Made by a program: the position numbers and the translations under genes. Positions 1-7,802 of a stretch of DNA of 25,340 nucleotides are shown piece by piece (position 1 is the first letter of the stretch; every line of letters begins with the position of its first letter). The notes beneath the pieces were generated by a model that saw only the letters and a list, made by a program, of their open reading frames with translations, searched no databases and was not told the DNA's origin. The stretch is taken from the NCBI GenBank assembly GCA_022729275.1, contig JALDAH010000008.1, positions 1-25,340 of the forward strand. Reading direction: 5' to 3'. Origin of the DNA: Candidatus Nanoanaerosalina archaeon (lineage in GTDB: Archaea; Nanohalarchaeota; Nanosalinia; Nanosalinales; Nanoanaerosalinaceae).

Positions 1-306
1 AGAAATCTTATGGAGCAGGGAAGAACATCCATAAGTGAAGGAGACGAATCTCTTGGTGAAAATGACTTTTCTCAGGCTTTGGAAAAATTTGAAGAAGCCG
101 AAAGAAAGTTTCTAGAAGCTAAAAACAAGGTTGAAGGAGTTGAAGATGCTGAAACATTAAGAGAACATTTAGAAATTTCAGCAGAAGGTTCCAGGGATAT
201 GAAAGAAAGCATGGAAGCTTTCATGGAAGGAGACCAGGAAGAAGCAGTTGAAAAAGCTGAGCAGGCTCGCCAAAAATTCGAAGAGATAGAGATAGAGGGT
301 AGGTGA
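1..306 (+). CDS. Helical-repeat (coiled-coil/TPR-like) protein, 5' end outside the window
   Basis: The reading frame is open from base 1 (Arg-Asn-Leu before the first Met at base 10), so the true start probably lies upstream and this is the C-terminal part. The visible ~100 residues are almost all charged helix, rich in Glu, Lys and Ala, with two similar 'xDFSQALEKFEEAE' and 'GDQEEAVEKAEQARQKFEE' units that look like TPR-type or coiled-coil repeats. No enzyme motif and no membrane segment are visible in this part. The stop codon overlaps the Shine-Dalgarno sequence of the next gene, which starts 5 bp later, so the two are probably co-transcribed. The next gene encodes an exported helical protein, so this one may also act at the cell envelope, but that is inference. 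The repeats resemble those of the minus-strand gene at 14619-15148. Function is unknown. Confidence 0.6.
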   Translation, partial: RNLMEQGRTSISEGDESLGENDFSQALEKFEEAERKFLEAKNKVEGVEDAETLREHLEISAEGSRDMKESMEAFMEGDQEEAVEKAEQARQKFEEIEIEGR

Positions 307-307
307 T
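301..307 (+). promoter_or_regulatory. Shine-Dalgarno site for the DUF5667-like gene
   Basis: AGGTGAT lies 4 bp before the ATG at 312 and matches the archaeal anti-Shine-Dalgarno sequence over seven bases. Its TGA is also the stop codon of the preceding gene, so termination and re-initiation are physically coupled. Confidence 0.6.
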
Positions 308-311
308 TTAG

Positions 312-971
312 ATGAAAAAATTGACTGTTTTTTTGATTTTAGCGATAACATTACTGATGGGCTCTTATGCAGTGGCAGAACAATCAGTGATCTCACCAGA
401 ACATCCTCTTTACCAGTTAAGAAGAGCAGCAGAGCTTGGTTCAGAAAACTTAGCACCTAATGAATTAGTTAGATCTGAGATAATGGTCCTAAATGCTGGT
501 AGAAGAGCTGCTGAAGCTAGAAATATTTCTGAAGTGAATGAAAGAAGAGCGATGGAGCTCTCAGAGGAGTACTCCGAAAAGATGGAGGAAGTTAAGAAAC
601 TCGGTGAAAGAATCAGTGAAAACGCAAGAAAACAGGATTTTGAAGCATTAGTCGCTAATGCGACACAACATCATGCCGAGATTCTTTCACAGGTAAGGGG
701 AAGAGTTTCAGAAAATGCGAGAGAAGCTATCGACAGAGCCCTTAACAATTCGATGATGGGTCATCAAAGAGCTTTAAAAAAGCTAGAAGAACATACAGGA
801 GAAATTCCGGAACACATCAACATACAGGAAAGAGTACCAGAACACGTCAGGGATAACATAGGGACGGAAGATAGGAACGGTGAAGAGAACGATGAGCAGG
901 AAGGAGAAAATGACAAGAAGGAAGAACCGGTTGATAACGGTGGAGAAGAAAACCAGACAACAGAGAATTAA
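312..971 (+). CDS. Exported DUF5667-like helical protein
   Basis: This is a 219-residue protein with a clear Sec-type signal peptide: Lys-Lys at the N-terminus, a hydrophobic core at residues 4-20, and a likely cleavage after AVA near residue 22. The mature N-terminus carries PEHPLYQLRRAAE (about residues 29-41), which resembles the 'P-x-x-PLY-x-x-K/R-x-x-E' opening of DUF5667 proteins, exported helical proteins of unknown function in archaea and Actinobacteria. Residues 45-165 are amphipathic, charged helix. The last ~40 residues are a low-complexity acidic tail rich in Glu, Asp, Asn and Gly. There is no C-terminal membrane anchor, so it is either secreted or held through partners. It starts 5 bp after the preceding gene behind a strong SD site and is followed by a T-rich tract. 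The family assignment is by motif only. Confidence 0.65.
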   Translation: MKKLTVFLILAITLLMGSYAVAEQSVISPEHPLYQLRRAAELGSENLAPNELVRSEIMVLNAGRRAAEARNISEVNERRAMELSEEYSEKMEEVKKLGERISENARKQDFEALVANATQHHAEILSQVRGRVSENAREAIDRALNNSMMGHQRALKKLEEHTGEIPEHINIQERVPEHVRDNIGTEDRNGEENDEQEGENDKKEEPVDNGGEENQTTEN

Positions 972-979
972 AATCCTCT

Positions 980-1003
980 GAAATTTTTTTTATTTATTTT
1001 TAG
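980..1003 (+). terminator. T-rich transcription terminator
   Basis: A run of T residues (eight in a row, then TTTATTTATTTTT) lies just after the stop at 971. U-rich tracts without a strong hairpin are the usual archaeal terminator. The same AT-rich stretch could also contribute to the promoter of the cca gene that follows. Confidence 0.45.
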
Positions 1004-1048
1004 ATTGTACGGGAAAGTTATTTCTAAGTAAAAAACCAATTTTTTGAT

Positions 1049-2389
1049 ATGGAAACAGAAGAAAAAGTGATACGGAAGATAATACCTGATAAGGAGGAGA
1101 GAAAAGAAGCCAAAGAAAAGTTCAGAAAGATAAAAAAGTTTATTAAAAAAGAGTTTGATCTTGAATCAAAGTTAATGGGTTCAATAGCCAAGGAGACTTT
1201 TCTAAAAGGGGATAAAGACCTCGATATATTTGTATTCTTTCCAAAAACCGCCGGTAGAGAAAAACTGGAAGATGAAGGTCTTGAGATAGGTAAAAAAGTT
1301 TTTGAGAGATTTGGTGGAGATTACGAGGTAGAGTATGCCGAGCATCCATACACGAAAGGTGATATAAATGATTTTGAAATAGAGATAATACCAGCATACC
1401 TTGTGGATGGACCTGATGAAATGCAGTCTTCGGTTGACAGGACTCCTCTACATACAAAATGGGTTAACGAAAACCTTTCAAGAGAGGAGAAAGATGAAGT
1501 AGTTCTTTTAAAGGCGTTCCTTAAAGGACAAAATATATACGGCTCTAGCCTAAAAACAAGGGGTTTTGCAGGTTATCTCTGCGAGATACTTGTGGCAAAA
1601 TACGGAAGTTTCAGGGATATTTTAAAAGCCACTAAGGAGTGGGATAAAAAACAGATTATAGATGTGGAGCACTACCACGAACAGCTTCCAAAAAAACTTG
1701 AGAAAAGATTTAAAAATGATTCTCTGATAGTTATAGATCCTACAGATCCTGAAAGAAACGTGGCGTCTGTTTTAAGCCTTGAAAATTATTCAAAATTTCT
1801 TTTTAAATCCTGGGAATATCTTGAAAACTCCTCTGAAGAATTTTTCTTTCCTAAAAAGATACAGCCGGATTCAAACAAGATAAAAGAAGAAATTAAATCA
1901 AGAGGTGAGATGTATGAGGTATTGTTCGAAAAACCGAATCTCACAGAGGATATACTTTATCCGCAGCTCAGAAAACTTTTAAGAAGACTGGAAAATATAC
2001 TGGAGGAAAACGAGTTCCAACTATTTGAATCGGGTTTCTACGTTGGAAGAGAGAATATAAGAATGGTATTTGATCTTCAGCTCTCGGAACTCCCTGAAAA
2101 GAGAAAACACAGAGGTCCTATGATTTTCCACAATCTAGATAATGTCAAGGATTTCACATCCAAATATCCTAATACTTGGATCAGCGGTTCAAGGCTTACA
2201 ACCATTGTAGAGAGGGAACACAAATTGGCTAGAGAGTTACTGGAAGATTTCCTTAAAGGTGATATAGGTGAAAAAGGTGTGCCGAGAAACCTGGTTGATA
2301 ATGTTCAAGACAGGATTATAAGAGAAGTTAAAGTGGATGAGAAAGATGAATGGTTATTGTTCCTTCATAAATTTCTTCACATGGACTGA
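1049..2389 (+). CDS. cca: CCA-adding enzyme (tRNA nucleotidyltransferase, archaeal class I)
   Basis: The enzyme adds CCA to tRNA 3' ends from CTP and ATP without a nucleic acid template. At 446 residues it has the usual archaeal length. The nucleotidyltransferase motif is clear: Gly44-Ser45 of GSIAKETFL, followed by Asp57 and Asp59 in KDLDIFVFF. The third carboxylate falls in EIIPAY (Glu112), where the well-studied Archaeoglobus enzyme has Asp. The poly(A)-polymerase-like central domain and the tail domains follow in order. The only tRNA in the window lacks an encoded CCA, so this enzyme would be required for it. The gene lies 5 bp before adk and the two are probably one operon. The ATG at 1049 is preceded by an AT-rich region without a good SD site, which suggests a leaderless or short-leader transcript. 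Confidence 0.92.
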   Translation: METEEKVIRKIIPDKEERKEAKEKFRKIKKFIKKEFDLESKLMGSIAKETFLKGDKDLDIFVFFPKTAGREKLEDEGLEIGKKVFERFGGDYEVEYAEHPYTKGDINDFEIEIIPAYLVDGPDEMQSSVDRTPLHTKWVNENLSREEKDEVVLLKAFLKGQNIYGSSLKTRGFAGYLCEILVAKYGSFRDILKATKEWDKKQIIDVEHYHEQLPKKLEKRFKNDSLIVIDPTDPERNVASVLSLENYSKFLFKSWEYLENSSEEFFFPKKIQPDSNKIKEEIKSRGEMYEVLFEKPNLTEDILYPQLRKLLRRLENILEENEFQLFESGFYVGRENIRMVFDLQLSELPEKRKHRGPMIFHNLDNVKDFTSKYPNTWISGSRLTTIVEREHKLARELLEDFLKGDIGEKGVPRNLVDNVQDRIIREVKVDEKDEWLLFLHKFLHMD

Positions 2390-2394
2390 TTAAA

Positions 2395-3039
2395 ATGGAA
2401 ATGAAAAATATTGTAGTTATAGGTCCTCCAGGGGCTGGAAAAGGTACACAGTCTGAAAGGATCTCCGAAAGGTTGGGTGTTCCTCATATCTCAACTGGTG
2501 ATATGCTGAGAGAACACAGAGACCTCAAAACAGAGCATGGAAAGGCCAGAGAATACATGGAGAGAGGAGATCTAGTGCCGGATAAAATTATGTACAGGAT
2601 ACTCGACCACAGATTGAAGAAGGATGACACAGAAAAGGGGTTCGTACTGGATGGATTTCCCAGAGACATATCTCAAGCCAAACATCTTGAATGTATAGAA
2701 AAGATTGATATTGTCATAAGTCTGGAGGTGGAAAAGAAGAACATACTGAAGAGATTGACCGGTAGGAGGATATGCGAGAACTGTGGAGAAACATTTCATC
2801 TGAATTATAAACCACCCGAAAAAGAAGGTGTGTGCACCAAATGTGGTTCGGATCTTTTGCAGAGAGAAGACGACAAAAAAGAGGTCATAAAACAGAGATT
2901 AAAGAAGTACAGGGAGAAAAAACTTCCCATAAAGAATTTCTATGAGAAAAAAGGTGTTTTGAGAAAAGTAGACGGCAACAAAGATATAGAAAGTGTGTGG
3001 AACGAGATATCTGTTATCCTCGAAGAATTTATAAAATAA
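2395..3039 (+). CDS. adk: Adenylate kinase with zinc-binding LID
   Basis: Converts ATP + AMP to 2 ADP in the cytoplasm. The 214-residue protein is of the long, bacterial-type Adk fold, not the trimeric archaeal AdkA. The P-loop GPPGAGKGT lies at residues 10-18, the AMP-binding segment STGDMLR at 33-39, and LDGFPR at 85-90. The LID domain carries four cysteines (127, 130, 147, 150; C-x2-C...C-x2-C) that should bind a structural zinc. It begins 5 bp after the cca stop. Met1 and Met3 are both possible starts, and Met1 is kept because it has the tighter operon spacing. In an organism with the AMP/RuBisCO route it would also set AMP levels, which is inference from the genes at 21570 and 25089. Confidence 0.94.
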   Translation: MEMKNIVVIGPPGAGKGTQSERISERLGVPHISTGDMLREHRDLKTEHGKAREYMERGDLVPDKIMYRILDHRLKKDDTEKGFVLDGFPRDISQAKHLECIEKIDIVISLEVEKKNILKRLTGRRICENCGETFHLNYKPPEKEGVCTKCGSDLLQREDDKKEVIKQRLKKYREKKLPIKNFYEKKGVLRKVDGNKDIESVWNEISVILEEFIK

Positions 3040-3075
3040 ACGGACTTTAATCATAAAAAAAGCTTTCTATAAATA

Positions 3076-3984
3076 ATGGTTATGGAAAGGAAAACTGTTT
3101 TTCTTTTAACTGCAATAGTATTGCTCTCAACATTATTCTTGGGGGCTGCTTTTTACGGTCTCATAAACATTGTTGAGTATAACAACAGGGGTACGATAGC
3201 CAGGATAAAGCTTACCGGAAGTATAGTCCCTGGTTCTCCAGGGATGTTTTCAGTTGAAACTGTTGACCCTGAGAACTTCCAGAGACTGGTTGAAAGCGCG
3301 CAGAATGAAAATGTTGATGCTTTTCTATTCGATATTAATTCTCAGGGAGGTTCAGTAGTAGCATCTAAAGATGTTGCGAGGACGGTTGAAAGTATAGAAG
3401 TGCCTGTAGCTTGTTTAATGAGGGATGTAGCTGTATCTGGGGCTTACTGGGTTTCCACAGAGTGCGATTACATCGTTGCCGATTCCCTCACGATGACGGG
3501 TAGCATAGGTGTCATGTCATCTTACCTGGAATTCACAGGATTGATGGACGAGTACGGCATAGAATATGTCAACCTTTCTTCAGGTGAATACAAGTTAGCG
3601 GGAAGTCCTTTCAAGGAATTGACAGATGAGGAGAGAAAAATTATTGAAGACCAGTTGGAGACCGTTCACAATGAGTTCAAGCAACAGGTTGCAGAAAATA
3701 GGAATCTGTCGATGGAGGATGTCGAAGAGTTGGCTACAGGCGAAACTTTTCTTGGAATAGATGCAAAGGAAAAAGGTCTCGTAGATGAGACAGGTGACAG
3801 AAGAGATGTTATTAACTATCTTGAGGAAGAAACCAACAAGACTCTTGAGGTCAATAACTTTGTAAGAAGGGAGGGATTCAATATACTGTCCTTGTTAGCG
3901 ACTAAAATAGGCGAGGGTATAGGAGAAACCCTTTCGATAGATTTTGGAAGAGATATGAGTCAAGAAAAGTATACTTTCAGGTAA
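3076..3984 (+). CDS. sppA: Signal peptide peptidase SppA-like membrane protease (S49)
   Basis: This is a 302-residue S49-family protease with one N-terminal membrane anchor (residues 8-30) and an extracytoplasmic catalytic domain. It should degrade cleaved signal peptides or small membrane fragments. The nucleophile Ser121 lies in DVAVSGAYWVS and the general base Lys173 in GEYKLAGSP. The 52-residue spacing matches the Ser-Lys dyad of single-domain archaeal SppA. The glycine-rich FDINSQGGSVVAS (residues 85-97) is the oxyanion and strand region typical of the family. The gene follows adk by 36 bp and may have its own promoter, because CTATAAATA lies immediately before the ATG; if that is a true TATA box, transcripts from it would start inside the gene and need a later start. 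Met1 (3076) and Met3 (3082) are both possible. It is convergent with the TrmB-type gene. Confidence 0.9.
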   Translation: MVMERKTVFLLTAIVLLSTLFLGAAFYGLINIVEYNNRGTIARIKLTGSIVPGSPGMFSVETVDPENFQRLVESAQNENVDAFLFDINSQGGSVVASKDVARTVESIEVPVACLMRDVAVSGAYWVSTECDYIVADSLTMTGSIGVMSSYLEFTGLMDEYGIEYVNLSSGEYKLAGSPFKELTDEERKIIEDQLETVHNEFKQQVAENRNLSMEDVEELATGETFLGIDAKEKGLVDETGDRRDVINYLEEETNKTLEVNNFVRREGFNILSLLATKIGEGIGETLSIDFGRDMSQEKYTFR

Positions 3985-4009
3985 AAAGAAGAAAAAAAAG
4001 AGTGTCAAA

Positions 4010-4825
4010 TTACTTGTGAGGCTTTCCGTTCTTCCACACCATCTCAAAGAGAGGTCCTAATGCATCAGATGCTGCATGACCAGAATTGGACCAGAACATT
4101 GTTTCCTGCGTTGGATGTATATCATCATGAGTAAGTGAAAACGACACATGGCTTTCATCAACTATAACGAACCTTCCTTCAGGTGTGTGTTCTGCATCAG
4201 CATGCGATCTTAGTTCAGCGTACTCACCGATCTCATCGAAAACTCCGTTGTTCTCCTCGGTCTTGGGAGCAACAATCCTGATATTTACTCCTAGTTCTTT
4301 TGCCTCCTTCAAAGTATCCATATGGTTCTCCTTGATATCTTGAAGTCCTGAAGCTGTAGTCATTATCCTAATCTCTTTATCAGCATTATTTATCATGTTA
4401 CCCATTCTTTTATGAACATTGTATTTCCCTTTTATAGCTCCTGACATCTCAGCAGGATCAACAAGACTTACTCCTTCATCATAAAGTCTTTGAAGTTCAT
4501 TAACTGCACTTGATTCCTTAAATCTATCTATCCTGTCCATTTTTTCCTGCAATTCTCTCTTGTGAAGTTCTTTAGTATTCTCTAGAGCTTCTTCAGGTGG
4601 AACAGCTACATACTGCATTGGTTTAGAAGGCTTCAGAATAGCAAAACCTTTCTCTGCCAAGGATTCCAGAACATCGTAGGACCTTGATCTTGGAACACCC
4701 GTCATTTCGGAAAGCTCTCCAGCAGTCGACACACCTCTAGAGATGAGTGCTGCGTAAACTTTCCTCTCGTACATGTTCAGTCCAACGTCCTCCAAAGCAT
4801 CCAGAGTTTCTTGACTAGCAACCAT
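4010..4825 (-). CDS. TrmB-family transcriptional regulator
   Basis: The N-terminal winged-helix domain (about residues 5-75) has the TrmB pattern 'GLNMYERKVYAAL...AGELSEMTGVPRSRSYDVLESL', followed by a coiled-coil linker (90-120) and a C-terminal phospholipase-D-like effector domain (about 130-268) ending in MFWSNSGHAASDALG and EMVWKN. TrmB proteins bind sugars or related ligands and repress or activate metabolic genes. A GTG in the same frame at 4837 would add four residues, but the ATG at 4825 is better placed because GGTGG (4834-4838 complement) then serves as its SD. A TATA-like ATTATTTAAG lies at 4865-4874 on this strand. The ligand and targets cannot be read from sequence. No obvious sugar operon is next to it; the central metabolic genes in view are those of the AMP/RuBisCO route, a possible but unproven target. 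Confidence 0.85.
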   Translation of the reverse strand: MVASQETLDALEDVGLNMYERKVYAALISRGVSTAGELSEMTGVPRSRSYDVLESLAEKGFAILKPSKPMQYVAVPPEEALENTKELHKRELQEKMDRIDRFKESSAVNELQRLYDEGVSLVDPAEMSGAIKGKYNVHKRMGNMINNADKEIRIMTTASGLQDIKENHMDTLKEAKELGVNIRIVAPKTEENNGVFDEIGEYAELRSHADAEHTPEGRFVIVDESHVSFSLTHDDIHPTQETMFWSNSGHAASDALGPLFEMVWKNGKPHK

Positions 4826-4864
4826 TATTTTTTCCACCTTTCTAAAAATTATTTTTTTACAACC

Positions 4865-4874
4865 CTTAAATAAT
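4865..4874 (-). promoter_or_regulatory. TATA-like box of the TrmB-family gene
   Basis: ATTATTTAAG on the minus strand is 40-49 bp upstream of the ATG at 4825, which predicts a short leader of about 15-20 nt. That leader would include the GGTGG SD site, in agreement with the chosen start. No clean TrmB-type inverted repeat was found in the 4838-4969 gap. Confidence 0.4.
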
Positions 4875-4969
4875 TATCAGTATATGTCATTGATGGTAGA
4901 CTAATACCGCTATAAAAATTATTGTATCCCTCTTATTTAAAGGTTTTAATCATGTTATTAACAGAACAT

Positions 4970-6838
4970 TTAATTTTGACTCTTATAAAGTCTTGCGACT
5001 TTTTCTATTGAATCAGCATCTTCCTTGTCATCTCTGAACCTTTTCAACCTCGGAAATCTTAATGCGAACCCCGAAGTATAGGTAGGGCTTTTCTGAATTT
5101 CTTCAAACTCTGCCTCGACCACGACCTCAGGAGATACCTTGACCTGTCTGCCGTCCTCTTCGACTATCAGAGGTTCAAGTCTATTCGTTATTTCCTCAAG
5201 TTGTTTATCTGTAAGTCCTGTGGCAAGCTTACCAACTTCTAGATAATTTCCATCATCATCCTTACAACCCATCGTCAAACTTCCGAGCCAACCACTTCTT
5301 CGTCCTTCACTCCACTCTGCACCAATTATAACAAGATCAAGTGTCTCCATGACAGGTTTCAACTTAACCATATACCCTACTCTTGAACCCGGCTTGTATT
5401 CTGCATCAAGATTCTTCATCATTATACCCTCTTGTCCCTCAGAAAGCGATCTCTGCTGCATAGAGTTCACATCTTCTTCATTGTCGGTTACCATCCTATC
5501 AACTAATCTTATAACATCATTTTCCTCTTCGATTATACTTTCAAGTTTTTCGAACCTTTCCGAGTACTTTCGTTTAATCAATGCTTTTTCCAGATAAATG
5601 ATATCGAAAGGCCTTATTTCAACAGGAATGTTCTCCACCATCTCATCTATGTCGTATTTTCTCTTGATCCTTTTCGAGAGCTTTTGAAAAGGAACTGTGG
5701 AACCATCATCAGGATCATAGGCAACTAATTCTGAATCTATTATGCATTCATCTGACTTAACGAATTCCTTGACTGCCTTTTCGACATCAGGAAACTGCTC
5801 GGTGACATCATCAAGTCTTCTCGTGAAAACTTTCACCTCATCATCCTTTTTGTGGAGCTGTGCTCTCATACCATCATACTTATAATCCACCCCAGCGGGT
5901 TTTCCAACGGTTTCAAATCCTTCCTTTATAGTATCAACTTTTTTAGCTAACATCGCATTTACAGGTCTAAATATTTTCATCTCCAAACCAAGTAAACCCT
6001 TGATACCTCTGTTCTTTGCGGTTACAGCTACGTCTCCAAAATCGTTTGTGACATCATAACCGTGTTGAACAGCGTCTTTTAAGTAAGAATATAGCTTCCT
6101 GGCGTCTGTTTTATCTAGTATAATAACATCGAACCTATCATACTCTATTTCAGATATTTTTACCGATCCAAAATTGAATATTTCGGGTTCAAATTCTTTT
6201 TCTTCTTCCAAAAAATCATTTGAAACTTTTTTATCTATTAAAACATCCTTTTCCCTAATATCTTCTCCCATTGCGTCTTTAATGTCTAAAATAATGGGAA
6301 AAAACGCCTCTAGTATGGCATCTCTTACTATACCCTCTCCAACCCCAAGTCTCATATTTCTCAACACAGTTCTCACTATGTATTTAGCTTCCTCAGGATT
6401 AGCCATGCTTAACAATTCCGATATGTTATCTATCTTCCTTGACTGGCTGCCAGAACCCTCGAAATCCGCAACGGCTTTCAAATTTTCATGTACTTTTTCA
6501 ACCGTTAGTTTCCTTACAGCGAAAGTTTGCTGTCTTTTTCTTCCCAAAAGATTTTCCGCTGTTTTCCCAAGATCTCCTGTGGATTTCCATTCCTGATTTA
6601 TGGCTTTTTCACCACTTCCAGAGACTTTTTTTAAAGCCTTGACCATAAGTTTTGAAGAGATCCCAATATCTTCATCTTTCCATGCACTGAAAATCCTGCC
6701 CATGCATAACTTCACAAGTATTTCAAGCTCCCTATCATCTTTTCCAGAGAAAAGATCTGAAAGTATAGATGTCTTCTCCAAACTGGACTGTGTGGAACCG
6801 AGTTTCTTGTAAAAACCAACGAGATCTTTATAGTCCAT
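4970..6838 (-). CDS. lig: ATP-dependent DNA ligase
   Basis: Seals nicks in DNA, joining Okazaki fragments together with FEN1 (gene at 19463) and PCNA. The nucleotidyltransferase motifs are present: motif I KYDGMR with the AMP-accepting lysine at about residue 320, the RPFDIIYL region (motif III/IIIa), EGIMMKN (motif IV) and YMVKLKP (motif V). The N-terminal DNA-binding domain ends in RLGVGEGIVRDA, typical of archaeal ligases, and the C-terminal OB domain ends with the FALRFPRLKRFRDDK motif. The frame is open 22 codons further upstream, but the Met at 6838 begins with the family-typical MDYKDLVGFYKKL and has a TATA-like AATATTTTAAC about 25-30 bp before it. From this start the protein is 622 residues, longer than usual, because of an insertion of roughly 60 residues between the DNA-binding and catalytic domains. 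Confidence 0.95.
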   Translation of the reverse strand: MDYKDLVGFYKKLGSTQSSLEKTSILSDLFSGKDDRELEILVKLCMGRIFSAWKDEDIGISSKLMVKALKKVSGSGEKAINQEWKSTGDLGKTAENLLGRKRQQTFAVRKLTVEKVHENLKAVADFEGSGSQSRKIDNISELLSMANPEEAKYIVRTVLRNMRLGVGEGIVRDAILEAFFPIILDIKDAMGEDIREKDVLIDKKVSNDFLEEEKEFEPEIFNFGSVKISEIEYDRFDVIILDKTDARKLYSYLKDAVQHGYDVTNDFGDVAVTAKNRGIKGLLGLEMKIFRPVNAMLAKKVDTIKEGFETVGKPAGVDYKYDGMRAQLHKKDDEVKVFTRRLDDVTEQFPDVEKAVKEFVKSDECIIDSELVAYDPDDGSTVPFQKLSKRIKRKYDIDEMVENIPVEIRPFDIIYLEKALIKRKYSERFEKLESIIEEENDVIRLVDRMVTDNEEDVNSMQQRSLSEGQEGIMMKNLDAEYKPGSRVGYMVKLKPVMETLDLVIIGAEWSEGRRSGWLGSLTMGCKDDDGNYLEVGKLATGLTDKQLEEITNRLEPLIVEEDGRQVKVSPEVVVEAEFEEIQKSPTYTSGFALRFPRLKRFRDDKEDADSIEKVARLYKSQN

Positions 6839-6913
6839 GAAAAGACTTTCCTGTTCAAAGTTAAAATATTTGGCACAGGTTAAGATTAAAAGAATTGAAA
6901 ACAATTTTTTTGT
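6839..6913. promoter_or_regulatory. Divergent promoter region of ligase and nitroreductase
   Basis: A 75-bp gap separates the two start codons. On the minus strand AATATTTTAAC (around 6861-6871) is placed for a leaderless ligase mRNA. On the plus strand GATTAAAAGAATTG (about 6885-6898) is the best TATA candidate for the gene at 6914, but it sits close to the ATG. No inverted repeat stands out. Confidence 0.4.
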
Positions 6914-7546
6914 ATGGAACCCGAAGAGCTTTTGGATTTCTTGAGTTCAAGGGCGTCTGTCACCAGGTATACTGACGAAGACCTCGACAGGGAGCAGATA
7001 GGTACTATACTGGAAGCAGGTAGATGGGCTCCTTCAGCCGGAAACATGCAGTGCTGGGAGTTCATAGTCGTTGAAGACAAAAAGATAAAGGAAAAACTTT
7101 CCATGTATTCCTACAACCAGTCTCATATTAGGAAAGCACCTATATGCATAGTTGTGCTTGGAGACGAAGAGAAAGCTACCAGAAGATTTAAAGAAAGAGG
7201 TAAAAATCTTTATATGATACAGGAAACAGCTGCTGCAATGCAGAACATGCTCTTAATGGCTCAAAGCCTTGATCTTGGAGCTGCTTGGGTGGGTGCTTTC
7301 AAAGAAGAGGATGTAAAGGATCTTCTTGAGATACCGGAAAATCTCAGACCGCTATCGATGATCACAGTGGGCTATCCAAGGGAGAGACCACATGCTTCAG
7401 AAAAGAAAAGAATGGTTGAATCAACTTTCGTCGACACTTATGGTCAGAGACTTCATCGATTGATGGAGAAAAGAGAATGGAAAGGACTTAAAACATATTT
7501 TGAGAGGTTCAAGGAAAAAATCAAGAGAGAAGTCGGGAGCGATTAA
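6914..7546 (+). CDS. Nitroreductase-family flavoprotein
   Basis: A 210-residue FMN-dependent oxidoreductase of the nitroreductase fold. The N-terminal 'SSRASVTRYTDEDLDREQI' (residues 11-29) matches the R-x-S-x-R-x-[FY] FMN-phosphate-binding opening of the family, WAPSAGNMQCWEF (38-50) matches the APS-x-x-N-x-Q-P-W flavin site (with Cys in place of the usual Pro), and LGAAWVGAF and TVGYPRERP close the fold. The C-terminal ~45 residues form an extra basic helix not needed for the core fold. Substrate cannot be predicted; members reduce quinones, nitro compounds or act in cofactor metabolism. The gene stands alone, divergent from the ligase and convergent with the histone gene (stops 5 bp apart). 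Confidence 0.88.
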   Translation: MEPEELLDFLSSRASVTRYTDEDLDREQIGTILEAGRWAPSAGNMQCWEFIVVEDKKIKEKLSMYSYNQSHIRKAPICIVVLGDEEKATRRFKERGKNLYMIQETAAAMQNMLLMAQSLDLGAAWVGAFKEEDVKDLLEIPENLRPLSMITVGYPRERPHASEKKRMVESTFVDTYGQRLHRLMEKREWKGLKTYFERFKEKIKREVGSD

Positions 7547-7551
7547 TAAAA

Positions 7552-7749
7552 CTATTCAGAAGCTTTTCTGATATCCTCAAGACTTAGCTTTTTCCGACCA
7601 TCCTTCTTACAAATATCTATCGCTTCATCTGATATTTCGCATGCAAGCTCCTCTACTTCCATATTTAGGCGTTTAACAGCATCTTCAGTTAATTTTTTGG
7701 CTCCAGCGTTTCTCATTATCCTTTCAAGAGTTGCCAAAGGTAGCTTCAT
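7552..7749 (-). CDS. Archaeal histone (HMf-type)
   Basis: A 65-residue single histone fold that wraps DNA. LPLATLERIMRNAGAKKL at residues 3-20 corresponds to the HMfB sequence 'LPIAPIGRIIKDAGAERV', and GRKKLSLEDI (51-60) corresponds to its 'GRKTIKAEDI', so the DNA-contacting Arg10 and the Arg52-Lys53 pair and the Asp59 position are kept. Lys49 stands where HMfB has the His49 that supports dimer-dimer stacking, and the last few residues of the final helix are missing, so long hypernucleosome stacking may be weaker (inference). It contains two cysteines (37 and 47). It is divergently paired with nob1 through a 53-bp gap. Confidence 0.92.
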   Translation of the reverse strand: MKLPLATLERIMRNAGAKKLTEDAVKRLNMEVEELACEISDEAIDICKKDGRKKLSLEDIRKASE

Positions 7750-7770
7750 AGATAAAAATTTCTGTTAGAT

Positions 7771-7780
7771 TCTTAAAAAA
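7771..7780. promoter_or_regulatory. Single TATA-like element shared by histone and nob1
   Basis: TCTTAAAAAA (TTTTTTAAGA on the other strand) is the only good TATA-like stretch in the 53-bp gap. It is 23-32 bp before the Nob1 ATG at 7803 and 22-31 bp before the histone ATG at 7749, that is, exactly centred between them. Both genes would be leaderless from it. Confidence 0.5.
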
Positions 7781-7802
7781 CTGTCGTGGTAATTGAAGAA
7801 TA

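Noticed and set aside
4838..4969. TrmB autoregulatory inverted repeat
   Set aside because: No convincing TrmB-box-like dyad was found in the gap; only AT-rich promoter sequence is visible.
6174..6812. Several plus-strand open frames inside the DNA ligase gene
   Set aside because: All are Ser/Phe/Leu-rich shadows of a gene with clear ligase motifs.
6839..6904. N-terminal extension of the DNA ligase (22 codons)
   Set aside because: It would run through the likely promoter, and the family-typical N-terminus begins at 6838.
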